DNA of 64,000 nt from assembly GCA_008508345.1 (NCBI GenBank), contig QNGE01001292.1, forward strand, positions 1 to 64,000, given 5' to 3'. Below the pieces are notes generated by a model. That model saw nothing but the letters and a program-made list of their open reading frames with translations, ran no database searches and had not been told where the DNA came from. Of the stretch, positions 46,680 to 57,699 are shown one piece after another; within the stretch, counting starts at the first letter, position 1, and the number at the start of each line of letters is the position of its first letter. Source of the stretch: Paragonimus westermani (taxonomy: Eukaryota > Platyhelminthes > Trematoda > Plagiorchiida > Troglotrematidae). The position numbers and the translations under genes are program-made.

Positions 46680-47460
46680 GTGTTAATCCGACCGCCGATA
46701 GAACAAGAAATTCTTCAGTTTCTCCCAAAACAGTGTTTTTTCCCTCCGCCCAGTCTATTAAGGCAATGATTGAGGTGACTGGTTTTTTGTTCACTCAATC
46801 GGAGGATATCAGTAAAGTCTGGCACAAGCAATTTGGTAGCGTACCAAACCGACCGCCTACCAGTAGTTGAGTAACCGTGAATGGACTGCCATAAGATATC
46901 TAAGCTTTTCTTGCTCTCGTTCTAGATGTGCCAAAGGTGCACAGAGCTATTGAACTACTACGAAACCAGTAGGCTCCAAGTGAAAACAGATTGCCAGAGT
47001 AAATTCGGAAGAATGGCAGACCACTTTTGAAACTTTCTTTGCTAAGCTTGGTTCATATCATCTGGGCACAGGAAGTTATCTCTCGAGAACTTGACGTACC
47101 TTTTTTCAAAAGGCTAGCAAGCGATACACAAAAAGTTATTGGGCCATCTGTTTGCTGTGACATGGTGCATGGTTGTTAGCAAGAGTTCCACTGAACCGGC
47201 TCAAGACAAGCATTTCGAAGACAAATATTCTTGAAGAGTATTGTGAATTGTGAGTGAGTCGCAATGCAACCGGCATGGTATTCATTGCCCGTCGGATCCA
47301 AGTTAGACACCACAGAAACATCCAGAATTTGTGTGTCTTCTTCGTGGACTTCACCATGAAGGTTAATTTCGTGGTTTAAACGGAAATATCAGCCCAATGA
47401 GTAGCTTCCGAATCGTTCACTCATATTTGGAAAGATATGTTATAATCTGTAACCTTTTGT
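46680..47460 (+). pseudogene. LINE copy 3: N-terminal half of reverse transcriptase
   Basis: Read over two frames: RKNGRPLLKLSLLSLVHIIW with AQEVISREL and VPFFKR (usually GGP.LL..L...IW..E..P...), then SYWAICLL, HGAWLLARVPLNRLKT (usually NYRGISLL....K.LARVLLNRL), a stop, NATGMVFIARRIQVRHHRNI and QNLCVFFVDFTMKVNFVV (usually TDMVFAARQLQEK......L..VFVDLTKAFD; the first catalytic Asp is kept), and ASESFTHIWKDML (usually CPEKF..II...HDGM). This is the upstream part of the same LINE class as copies 1, 2 and 4, with several stops and one clear frameshift. It faces copy 4, which lies in the opposite orientation a few hundred bases on. Confidence 0.7.
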
Positions 47461-47749
47461 CGCTGCTGACGCGTTCTTGAGCGGCTAGAAATACGGACGC
47501 AATTTTCTACAATGACCAACAATACAAACAAGTATGACGCTCTAATCTAAGAGACGATTTTCAGTACGTTAACCTACATTGATTACATGAAGTCGTAAAC
47601 AGGAAGAGAACCCGAAGGTTGACCGGAAGCCGGTTGAGAACTTGATGCCAGTGGAGGGTTTGTTCATTAGCGCTGTAATGACTAACTATTCTACGAATTT
47701 CCTACTGACAGGTATAACCATGATACGCCATAACCTGTAATGATCAAAG

Positions 47750-48095
47750 GAATACTTGTGCTGGGTGATTGTGTACACGTGAATCAACTCTACCAGTTCT
47801 ACCAACCGCTCTGGAGAGTAGACAAACACATGGTTGGTGGTATCTGTTTCGTATTAGTCTATTACAGTGACCGAGGTCAAATGACATCTGGTTACAATAC
47901 GCACCATAAGTGGTTCGCTCTGTACCGGTTGGGGTTACACTCACACTAGTGTACACCCAAAGGAATAAGACCAGCAGACGTGTGGTCGAGTCTTCTGTCC
48001 CACCCAGCCAGTGCTGGCTAGTCAGCTGATAAGCTGGCGAGAAACCGCAACTCTCATCTCTCTTAAAGAAAAAAATCAAAGAAACTATAACGATT
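47750..48095 (-). repeat. LINE 3' tail, copy 4
   Basis: Matches 840-1110 in order and orientation (see there), including CAGTGACCGA, AAAGGAATAAGACCAG and CCAGTGCTGGCTAG. It ends where the weakly similar stretch before the C2H2-finger remnant begins. Confidence 0.65.
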
Positions 48096-48399
48096 ATATC
48101 TTAGCTGGACAAGAATATTGAAAACGTAAAGCAAAAATTGGTTTGATACAAGAGTGCATATTGTTACACACAGGAGAGGTGAGAAAAATTGAATTTAACA
48201 CTGGAAGGAGAAAAAACACGGCATTTACCATACAGTACACCATCAAGGTTTGAAGAATGAGGAGGACGAGGACCACTGAAGCACAACATTATGAAAAGAA
48301 CAGCGTTTGATCTAACACACAAACGACGGTTCTTGTTTGTTACGCACGACAAAATGGACGTTACTACCAACTCATTTAGGCCTAATACACTTGTCGTTT

Positions 48400-49345
48400 G
48401 TTCGCCGACAGCGTACTTTGGGTACGTTGGTGACCTGCTAACCCAGGAAGGCTCACGTATTCGCGCCGTATTCACCTCAGCAACGTATAGCCGTAACACC
48501 ACGACATCTATAGTATTTTGCCTACTTCACGTTTGAATTCATGGGAGTTCAAATGCCATTTCTGGAACCTTCGGACACTCGTCCACAGTGTATTCCTCTA
48601 GATCATCCGATTCTTGAATAATTCCTCCCAAAATCTCAAGTTGGTATCACAGCCCAAAGGTGTAAAATTCTAGCAGCACAGCATATAGTTACGAGAATTT
48701 TTCCTGCCTCATTTTACGTGCTCATACAGCAGTTATTCTGTTAATCGTTCGTTACTGGTTTTATAGATTCATCTTAACCAACAAAGCTTATTGAGTACTA
48801 GCGTAGCTGCAAGCCCATCCGTGGTTGCTAAACATACTACCTCTGTTCTGCATCATATCCAACCAAAGAATACCCGCAAAGCTGCCTAGATATTGTGAAT
48901 GGACAAAACTCAAATGCAGCGCATTCCAGTTTCACTGTTGTACAGTAACCAAGGCAGTAAAAATCAACGATGGACACAGTATGTTCTTCAGTTGCAAGCT
49001 CTGACTCTCCTAGACACGCCTTTGCACACTCCTGAAAGCAACGCTAGGCTTCACTACTATAGCTCGCAACTAGCGGTTCAAGAGCAGAGTTTTTAGCAGA
49101 TTTCTAATCAAGTGACTGAAGTCTGTGCAACTTTTCGAATTGTCTCTAAGCGTACGTAGACGACCTCCACGTGAAAGATACTGAAAGGGAATTTCTTGCC
49201 CGTGTCGATATCCGAACCGAAATCGAATACCACGGTTAGGAAAGCCTGGATCAATCGTTGAAATTCCTCTTCGACATATGCAGAGAACGCAGTACCATTT
49301 GCTTATAAAACAATGCGCATAACGGAACAAATTAGTCAAGCTGGT
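48400..49345 (-). pseudogene. LINE copy 4: thumb and C2H2-finger remnants
   Basis: 48410-48525 is DNA-similar to 1458-1550 of copy 1 (GTACGTTGGTGA and CGTATTCGC blocks), the finger-coding segment, here with the cysteines gone and the frame broken. Further up, one frame gives SDIDTGKKFPFSIF at about 49210-49170, parallel to GVDINIGKIFSFLHF in copy 2, and the neighbouring frame gives CTDFSHLIRNLLKTLL, parallel to LTDFCHVGSKLSTDLS. Order and orientation are right for one decayed element running from about 49345 down to its tail at 47750. Confidence 0.6.
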
Positions 49346-49578
49346 GCGCCGGAACGCCGTCTAGGCAGAAAAGGGTCACCCTACGGTATTCAGTTTTCCC
49401 ACAGCCCTCCAAGTTCTGAAGTTACTGGTGACACTTCGGTAAATTAGAAACTAAGTAATGTAGGGTCTAGGACACAATTCCATTTCGTGGAAGTGAAAAT
49501 ATAAAGTTGACCACCACTCATATTTTTCGCAGAATTCGCCTTCTGTTAGGTTTTCCAGCCAGACTGCCTCAAAAAAAA

Positions 49579-49620
49579 GCATGGGACTCGGGTTTTGCTT
49601 TCATTTGTACTCGTCAGTAG
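49579..49620 (-). ncRNA. Inverted hammerhead, copy 7 left end
   Basis: On the minus strand: CUA, intact box 1 CUGACGA (49617-49611), stem II GUACAAAUGAAAGC (weak), box 2 AAAA (49596-49593; should be GAAA), stem III ACCCGAGU (49593-49586), cleavage C (49585), CCAUGC. One core change in box 2. Confidence 0.6.
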
Positions 49621-49942
49621 CTGGAAGGCTTTAGTGAAATGCGAGTGGCGTTCAACTCCGAAACAGCCAAATCCCCGACTGTTCATCAGTAATTTAAAAT
49701 ATCGCCTGACAAGTTCAATGGGATCGGAAATTTCGATCTGCAACGGTAGTCTGAATCGTGAGATTATAGACTGGATTTGACAGATGACCCGGAAACCTGG
49801 TCATTACCCACAAGCAAAAGTGGTTGAGCATTCACATATGATAAATCCGTCGTGCCTAATGTGAGATCATTCGTGTAGTAGTTGACACGGTTGTCTCATG
49901 AAAGCGTAGTCAGGGTTCTAATTCGGGCCGTGAAGAGAATTT

Positions 49943-49988
49943 GCTCCACTGATGACTTCTAATGGAAGCGAAACTCGATTCTGATGTT
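49943..49988 (+). ncRNA. Hammerhead, copy 7 right end, both core boxes intact
   Basis: Box 1 CUGAUGA (49949-49955) and box 2 GAAA (49970-49973) are canonical. Stem II CUUC-UAAUG-GAAG is followed by one extra C before box 2. Stem III ACUCGAUU (49973-49980) has one mismatch in the palindrome; the cleavage C is 49981. Stem I is poor: only the two pairs next to the core survive (CCA against UGA). It is the only copy with a complete catalytic core. Confidence 0.7.
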
Positions 49989-50110
49989 TCTTTTCGAAGT
50001 GGACTAGCTGGAAAACCTATCAGAAAGCAAAGGCTGCGATCACTTGTGAGTTGTGTTCAACCTGGAAGTGAAAAAAATTCCTGATTACTCATCTGAAGAT
50101 GAAAATGTCA

Positions 50111-50814
50111 AACTCATCAGAAAATGATCCATACGCTACCCTCTCGTATCCGCATGCGGCAATCTGATTAAACTTGGTATCCAAACATCCGTAAACCGTG
50201 TTCTTACAGGAATGTTGAAAAGTTTCTTGTTATCATAGAGAGTTGAACGTACACTAAGTTTTAATGAGGCAAGTGTGTTATTCTTTGCTTCGCTGGCACT
50301 GAACTATTGTCGCATACGAACGCTCAGCTACGCTTGCTTGCTAATGAGTTCCGTGTTGTCCACTTGCTTCGAGAGGTGAAACAGTGACTGGCCACGTGTC
50401 TGGAATCGGTGAGCCTACATCCAGGGCTCATTTGCTAGTTGAAGTCACGGCACTCATTAACTTGTTGAACAATGTTTCGACCGAGTTGTTTCGGGAGGAT
50501 TTGGACCAGCTGTTCTTTTAAACACTAGGGGATTGCCACGCAATTAGTAATTTTTTTAGGCCGAAACACCGATATCCTCAACGATATCCATAGTTATTTT
50601 GATGGTAGATATGGAGGTGGAGATTCTGCTTACTGGAAATACAGAATAGAAACCTATTCAAGCAACCAGGATATCTCGTTGATGGATCAGATCGTTCCGT
50701 TAGCAGTTCTCGGAGAATTCCGAATAAACTGGGAACATCAAGAGAAGAGGAGACCCAACAATGATTTCTAATAAGTTGATCGAGAAGAGCTTAACTTTAC
50801 AGGCAAGTTGTAGT
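50111..50814. other. No gene recognised
   Basis: No recognisable coding or repeat content. Confidence 0.4.
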
Positions 50815-50822
50815 ACGCAACG

Positions 50823-50851
50823 TTTCAACCACCTGGGGTGGCTTTCTTCAA
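50823..50851 (-). ncRNA. Hammerhead-like core, Penelope-like element C fragment
   Basis: On the minus strand: box 1 UUGAAGA (50851-50845; first base C changed to U), stem AGCCACC/GGUGGUU with a CCA loop, box 2 GAAA (50826-50823), then CGU. The flanks (about 50805-50872) match 33665-33722, so this is the end of another element of type B with all coding sequence lost. The first stem pair is A-U here and G-U at 33.7 kb. Confidence 0.6.
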
Positions 50852-50872
50852 GAGTGTTGTAATTAAAACTTA

Positions 50873-51539
50873 ACTTGCTAATAATGTCGTATTCTTCTTA
50901 GTCCGCTTATTAAAAAAATGAGGTCACGACAGCCAAGTAGCTTTAATTCACTGGTGCTGAAGTTCTCGCGGAAAACAAGCAACAGTTTTTTATTCGATGT
51001 CACAGTGCGCCTCATCTCCACCGGCCTCACCTATTCCACAAAAACATTGCTAAGAATCGTAAAGCATAAACCCCAATCACTTGGACCCTGAAACCGGAAA
51101 TAACTTTCCATCTCATTTAACTATCTCAGTCTACCTAAATAAAGTTGAAAGGTAAAATTTACGGACAATTTCAAAGAGCTCAAGCAGGTTTACTGGATTT
51201 ATTACCGAAGCAGTCATGCAGAGACCAGAGAATGTCACGTTACCCAAGGTTAAACCGAACCCGCGGTTCGAAGTGTTGATGGTAAATAAGTGTCCACATT
51301 AACGCTCAGTGACAGAAGACACATAGACTAATGAACACGTTCCACAGTGTTAAGTGTACTATGGACATTGAAAAAATAACCAGGTCCCCTTCTTGAACCT
51401 AGTAATCCCAACACATAATCTGCCGGAACACTGCAGATCTCAGCGCACGGAACCGAAGCATTTAGGGTTCTGGTTCCTGGTTTTCGCAGAAACCACCCAG
51501 TCTATCCTAAAAGGAGCTGCAGTCTAGCTCATTTTAAAA
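50873..51539. other. No gene recognised
   Basis: Nothing identified; the upstream part of the Penelope-like element that follows may be hidden here but is not legible. Confidence 0.4.
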
Positions 51540-52145
51540 GGAGTGGAACACACTGAAACACTGCGAATTTCCGAAGAAATAAAGAGGAGTACGTGTATCG
51601 TGTGGTTATTCGCAGCTCATACTCACGAAATTTCATCAGACTGATTTTGTTGGAGAAAGTAAGGGATGCAAGCTCTACGGAACTATCAACTATGCAAATC
51701 GCACTGCCATATATGGAAACCATATCAGAAATGACTGAAAGATTTCTGAAACGATACAACATTAGGCTGACGCACAAGTCAACGCCAATATTACGAAAAA
51801 TACCATCGAAACCGAAAGAACAATATAAACCCGTCAATAGAAGAAACGTTATACCCAAGATCTAGCGGCTGCAGATAACATTAGGTCGTCAAATCTAGAT
51901 ATAATTGAACTACACGAATACATTAGGATGAATTGGCCACCAAAAGACATGAAAGGTTTCCCCGGGTCTCCATCGACTGGCATCAAACTGGGCGCTTACT
52001 CGACCTGAGTAAGATGGAAATTTTTATTCTGATAAGCAAGAAGATGTTCTAGAGCCTGGTACTCCTGGACCAACTCAATGGACAACCCCACCGAGGTGGA
52101 CAGAATCTGTGGTCTAATGTAAACCACAAACGATGTAAGCATCGT
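51540..52145 (+). pseudogene. Penelope-like element D: thumb, connector and GIY-YIG remnant
   Basis: LKGVEHTETLRISEEIKR (51530-51585) is followed by a 90-codon frame with YSRNFIRLILLEKVRDAS, IALPYMETISEMTERFLKRY and NIRLTHKSTPILRKIPSKPK, then RNVIPKI. This is the linker between reverse transcriptase and endonuclease in Penelope-like elements (usually LPY..G.SE...R.....I...HKP...LR.....PKD......GV.Y.I). After stops come TTRIH, ELATKRHERFPRVSIDWHQT and LLDLSKMEI, the second half of the GIY-YIG domain (usually EH..A..R.D......H....GH.FD...). The YIG motif itself is destroyed. It matches neither element A nor B, so it is a third lineage. Confidence 0.75.
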
Positions 52146-52899
52146 TGCGCTCAAATGTGCGCGCACCTAAACAGGGCCAATGATCAAAGCTGGACAGTGC
52201 GTAACCAATCCGACAGAACCCCAGAATCATAGGGATAATCTACCCACCCAAAAGGTAAGGATTAACCACGTAGATCATGGGTTAGGGCTCAACAGTAAAG
52301 TAAAGTGACTAATCAGTCTGCAGACCAAAAGCTCAGAAGCTGTAGGAAATCCATATTCATGCCTCAAGGTAAAGTTCAGCTACAAATGAAGATAGCCAAT
52401 CGGAATTCAGGTTAGTAGTAAATCGACAAGAGGTGGCTGGTTAAAATTCGGGTCAAAAAGTCAACTGACTCTGACGTGGAAGAGAAGAAATTCATCAAAC
52501 TTCATCAACCTCCATGATCAAACGTGTGTGCGCAAACATCTGTTCACTGATGATGTCACCCTGTTTAGTGGTGAAACGTTTGTAATCTAATTTCCATGTT
52601 TAGTGAACATCCGAGCGCTTGGTGTTTTGTTATCAATTTGACACTAATTAATCTCCGTTCGCAGCGGATGCAATTTTCCCAGACAGATAATCTACCTAAC
52701 CAGTTCCTTCTTTGAGGCACACCATATATGAATTTGGATTTTGTCAGAGCTCGTCAGTAGTTAACAAACTTTCTGTTGACATATTTTCCAACACCTTGTT
52801 TCGAGGCAACTTATTTGAATACTTCATTAGTAGCCGTGGTCTAGGCATTGCACACCAGCGAATACAACCTGTGATTTGGATACAAGAGTTCGGTGATGC
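52146..52899. other. No gene recognised
   Basis: No coding signal or repeat recognised. Confidence 0.4.
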
Positions 52900-53070
52900 C
52901 TAATTTGGGTCGATAACATACTGGTCGATACAGTGTACATCAGAATGTTACCAAACCTCAAGTTACGTTTGTAATAGGGGCAAGTAATAACGATGAGGTC
53001 TAACATGGGTAAAGCTCAAGCCTAATACTTCTGTTTCACATTGGCTGACTGGAAAGTCCTAGTGAGCTGT
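52900..53070 (+). repeat. Possible very old copy of the ribozyme-bearing repeat
   Basis: GCCTAATTTGGGTCGATAAC resembles the head and TGGCTGACTGGAAAGTCC the tail, in the right order and about the right distance. No ribozyme core is left. Weak. Confidence 0.3.
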
Positions 53071-54881
53071 GAATAAAAATGTGCTTTTGAAGTTACATGA
53101 ACCAAAACGTCCAATCTTTATCGGTAACAGAATATTTCCTTTAAATCTCTCATATTTACCATTATTTCCCATATTGTGAACATACTAACTTATTCATGTG
53201 TTGAGTCATTGGGGATAATGCCTTAGAACACTAAACTGTGGGAGGATTTTGCCCCGAACTATGAGATTAGTCATATCGTTTACGCCTTACGACAACAAAA
53301 CAACTTGTGCCTCATGACTAGATGCATCGACACGTGTTTGAAGGAGCAGTAGATCGAACAGACACCTATCGGAAATTCCCTTCATTTTTGGTTTAGCCAC
53401 ACGAAATGAACATTTGTATAACTGTCCCACATTGAACTCTGACTGTAAGGAACTAGGTAGCCTCACAACAACGACCGAACGGTGTCAGCAGTATAGGTGA
53501 TAGTAAGATAAATATTCGCCGTGACAAACCTGTTCGAAGTCTGGTCTCTAAGGTTTGCTACCCACGCCAGTCTGCTGCAATGGCTTATACATGTGTTAAC
53601 TGGAGAAGAGTCAAATTCAAATCATTTGCTACTTAGATCGTTGGAAAAAGTCATATTCCGTTTCCTAGTGCAGGCCTTCTCAAGCAAGAGTTTCGAAGCA
53701 ACAATGAACCGCAGCATTATGCTGAAAAGAAATTTGAGACCGTTCTACTGTATAACCACAGTAATTTGGAATGGACACTGTAAGGAATATAACAGAAATA
53801 TGCCACTCAAGTTGCTCTGAAGGTGTGCGTTCATCGATGACTCTATGGGGAACCATGGTTAACACGGTCACAATAGTTGCGTTAATATGCTGAGGAAACT
53901 ACCCATATGTCAGTCGTAAAATTGTTCATATCATAATGTTGTTCACGAATGTATATAACACCTGCTTAACAAGAACCAAACGATGTGACCTGGCCTGTTC
54001 GAAAAGGTAAGTCGGAACAGCACAAGACAAGCCTTCTTGCTTGAAAGATTACACTCTGCAAAAAAATTCCGTAAATTTTCACTTAAGGATACGCTGAGTC
54101 CATCTAACTATGCACCGTGAAGTTAACATGACGATCAGATGGTTATTTCTTACACCATTTTTGCAGACGTATTGGTCACGACTTGAACCCTATAAAGGTT
54201 ATTTCTGTTCAATAGAAAGGGTTCTTGTTAGTATATTTCTCCCTCGTAGTAATACTATGTGCGTCTCAGGTACCTTGAACACGAGCCTTAAATCGAACAG
54301 CAATCTTCGTAAATTCACCCAGCAGCACGGCGAACCTGATCACGCTGCAACAGGAAATAGAACTGTGCGTAAGCATAGTATCACATCGTAGTAAGCGTAC
54401 AAAAAGGAGGTAATAGAAGGACAATCGTCGAGTTTGGTCGGACATTTTATGCGGTCTTCATCACCAGGCTTAATCTTCTGTGACCCAAGTCTGGTTGTAT
54501 TTGACAGTTTTAAAATGGGTATCAGGCTTCATGCTTAGGCAGAATGGAGCGGCTAGTGTGCATTCGTTTGTGCGAGGCTGTTACAGCTTGCGTTGAATAT
54601 AAGATAATATATATTTTATTATTAAGTGTTGTGCAGTCAGTGTACCATATCCAATCAACGGCCAGTTATCACGGTTGGTGTTTACAAAATTGTTTGCGTA
54701 GCCGACAATCGATAGCTGCTACACTTCATTGTGGATGCCGCAATCTACGGACGGCAATTACCCACCGGCCAATAGGAAGACCCGGTGTTCGATCTGAAAC
54801 TGCCTACGTAAATGATTATGCTAACCGCTTTTTGTCTGTAAACAGTCTTACGTCTTTTCCACTAAACTTGGTTGACTCTGC

Positions 54882-54889
54882 TATATAAA
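54882..54889 (+). promoter_or_regulatory. TATA-like sequence, no gene assigned
   Basis: TATATAAA in otherwise mixed sequence. In AT-rich DNA such a match is expected by chance; it is listed only because nothing else marks this stretch. Confidence 0.15.
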
Positions 54890-56424
54890 CACCAACATTT
54901 AAGTGTCTGATGATTTGTAGGACAAATCGGTTTATTACGAAGCGTTCCATCCGTGGGTACCTATGTCCGCCAAAATGCGCCAGACAAAAGCTCGTGCATT
55001 CCGTAGTGTTTTGATTTGTTTTCAATTACGCATCGGAAAAATACCTTTGATACGGTGCAAGCGGATTTTTCATTCGCCGTCAGTGAAATACTGAACGACT
55101 ACTACGACTTATTCGGATCTCATCGGCACCAGGAAATCGGCAGAAATCGGAATGGTTGTCTTTTTGGACAGTCACTTACTGGACTACAAGGCAATTTACA
55201 GTGGAATTGTTGAAACTGTGCGAGCCATTTTTCTTAACTTTTGTAAACCTTTTTCTCCCTGACTGAAACTGGTCAGCCGATTGTGGTTGGCATTCAAACA
55301 TTCTGTGGAATAGGAGGAAGGAAACGTCCGTCAGTTGTCCTGTGCTCACTGAAGCTGACCACCTGAGAAATACTCACTAGACTCTTCTAGGGAAACGCTG
55401 AATGTGTGCTAGTTTACAAGCGGATTACACAAGATATTGGTTTGACTGATGATAATGAGACCAGCGAGGCGGATTTTTAGTTGAAACTCATTCGCCAGTT
55501 TTTTCCGCTGCCTTACTTCAGACTCTGCGTATGTTAAGCTCCCTGAATGAAAGCGTGCAGAAGCTCAGTCTACCTCGGGCACCTAGTTGGTACCATGTAA
55601 CCCGCGACGCATAACTGGTGAGTGGAAATGTGGTGTATTGTCAAATCGGAGGTGCAACTATGTCAGCTGTTGGTGAAACACCCTAACTCGGCGGTAAGGT
55701 ACGTATAAAAGCTTATAGCGTGCGGATTGAGTATAATATGGGCGACGGATTGAGCTATCGCTCAACAAGATCAGATCAAAAACGGGGCGCGAAAGGCAAA
55801 TGTAATGGAGGACCAGATCGAGGGTGTGCTGTGGATGGGAATTTCCGTTTACGAACATCAGCGCAAGCGTGGCGTGGCAGCCAGAGAGTTTGACAACGAA
55901 GAATGTGTTTAAGTGAACTCCTTTTCGCTACACAAACAACGTAGAAACCGGACTTCTATCAAACACATTATATATACGTTTCACCATCAACGTGACAGTA
56001 AATTCTTTACTACTTTCTGTAATAATCCGAAATGCGAATTTCACTAGGGTAAGTTCCGTAGAGTTTTATTTGACGTTTTCAATACAAATTAGTCAGGTTA
56101 ACAATAATCATACTTCATTTGGCTTGAAAAGAACATGGAGTCACTGTTACACAGACTTAGATACACGCAGCCGTTTGCCCAACCACGATTTGGAATCGCG
56201 GTAAAATCACTACACCGTCGCACTGGAAGATGACTTAATGAAAAACTGAAATAGCTATTTCTGTCCTTATATTTAAACAAAATTTATAAAGATGCAATGT
56301 AGACTAGAGAAGATTTTCTTGCACTTTTAACAGTGTGCTGTGAAATAGTTAATTAGGCAGAATTCAAAACACTAACGAAATTGAAAAGGATTGAAATGTG
56401 AAACTTCTTCAACCTACTGTTATA

Positions 56425-56823
56425 TCAGCAACAATTTATAGTGATTTTATTGGTACGCCTGAAAATCGTTTGGTACAGCCTATTTACTAATGTCTTGAGA
56501 AACCGTGGCGAATTTTGTTTTAACCTGACAACTACGGAAGAATTCATCTTTTGATCAGTCCACTTCTGTAACATTGAACGGGGCAACGCGATCTTAAAGG
56601 CATTGGCTGATGGCCGCGTAACCGTCTGTTGAACCCATCTTGATGGGGGTTTGACAACTTTAGTTGCGTTTTGCCGTTCAATTTTGTAATTGGGAAAAGT
56701 TTCGCATCCGTATCTGCATTCATTAATTGTGTTCATTCTATTGCACTCTGATATACTTTGCTTCACGGGAATGCCGTATTCCAGACGGATCTCAGCACAG
56801 AATCCACGGAAAGGGGCCGTCAT
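56425..56823 (-). CDS. Unrecognised 132-codon open frame
   Basis: A true ATG start (56823-56821), mixed composition with several Cys (MTAPFRGFCAEIRLEYGIPV at the N-terminus; NECRYGCETFPNYKIERQ near residue 35) and a basic C-terminal half (SMLQKWTDQK, RLYQTIFRRTNK). I know no family that fits. Of the unrecognised frames it is the most protein-like, but no splice sites, promoter or paralogue were found. Confidence 0.25.
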   Translation of the reverse strand: MTAPFRGFCAEIRLEYGIPVKQSISECNRMNTINECRYGCETFPNYKIERQNATKVVKPPSRWVQQTVTRPSANAFKIALPRSMLQKWTDQKMNSSVVVRLKQNSPRFLKTLVNRLYQTIFRRTNKITINCC

Positions 56824-57389
56824 TAAACGCCGTTCATATACTCGATAGGAATCTTATTTGAAAAAAAAACTGTTAGCAAGATGATCGGATTTCATGTGTC
56901 GGTGATAAGTCAGCAGTAAAAAAGTGATGTGGTGCCATCAAGGTTTATCTTCTAGCGTTGGACAAATGTGTTTCTGAGAGCAGGACAACTTTTAAAGCTT
57001 CCAGCCTAAACATCTTTGAAGCAAATAAAAAACTTAAATTTGTCCCGTCAACGTTGTTGCGTATTTGTCTAAACAGATAACTGTTCGTGCACTCCAACTT
57101 CTTAGAATCCGATTTCGAACTTGATTTCATGCGACATTTAGGTGAACCATTCTAGTAAGCGTATTCACGAAACACAAAACCAGAATTGGTTTTACATTTC
57201 AGAAAATAGGTAATCACTCCAAGCACATGCATTGTGATTAATTTAAGTGTGACATTTCTGTATGTTCTTCTTCGTTAAGTTTGCCTCCTCAAAATGATTT
57301 GTTAGTACACCCCCAAATTACTGGTGAGATTCTGTAAATAGTTGCCTATTCCTAGCTTCACCGGGCAAAAGCGTCCATTAGTGTCAGCG

Positions 57390-57680
57390 TTTTGTCGAAT
57401 GGAATTTTCTGTCAACCGACGATGAAATTCGTTGGTCTTTGTTACCTCCAACAGCCGACATTTAAAGCCTACCACACCCAGTTCTTTGTGTGGTTTTTGA
57501 TGGTAAATGATTCTTTCTTTTCTGATCGTACGAATACTGACCTCGGTGTTTCAAGCGTTCCACAGAAAGCATCATCTTGATTAATGTGCTTTCTGCCCAC
57601 AACCATTCTGACAGTGCCTTTAACACTTTGAGTATCTTACTGTTCAATCCATATGTCGCCCTCACGGTAACCGGACAGCA
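57390..57680. repeat. Diverged tandem duplication, unit 1
   Basis: Shared with unit 2 in order and spacing: AACCGACGATGAAATTC / AGCGACAAGTAACATTG, TTCCAACA or CTCCAACAGCC, TGGTAAATGATTC / CGGTGATAAATGCATCATTC, CGTAC, GATTAATGTG(C/T)TTT, CCCACA or CCGCACA, TTTGACA or TCTGACAGT. Unit spacing is about 310 bases. Confidence 0.6.
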
Positions 57681-57699
57681 ATGTCTATTAATTTCACTA

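Larger units (their letters stand above)
49505..50110 (+). repeat. Ribozyme-bearing short repeat, copy 7, inverted end plus full unit
   Basis: 49505-49618 is tail and ribozyme in inverted orientation, beginning GTTGACCACCACTCAT. At 49619 it changes to the direct tail (CTGGAAGGCTTTAGTG), then the middle module (CCAAATCCCCGACTGTTC), the head (CGTGCCTAATGTGAGATC), decayed A and B boxes, the ribozyme at 49943 and a second direct tail from about 50009 (CTGGAAAACCTATCAG) that runs on into a further middle-like stretch (GATTACTCATC) to about 50110. The two direct tails are about 390 bases apart, which gives the unit length. Confidence 0.8.
53071..57389. other. No gene recognised
   Basis: Four kilobases with no recognised family. 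Holds the TATA-like box and the 132-codon frame listed separately, and a 114-codon plus frame at 54544-54888 without known domain. Confidence 0.4.
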
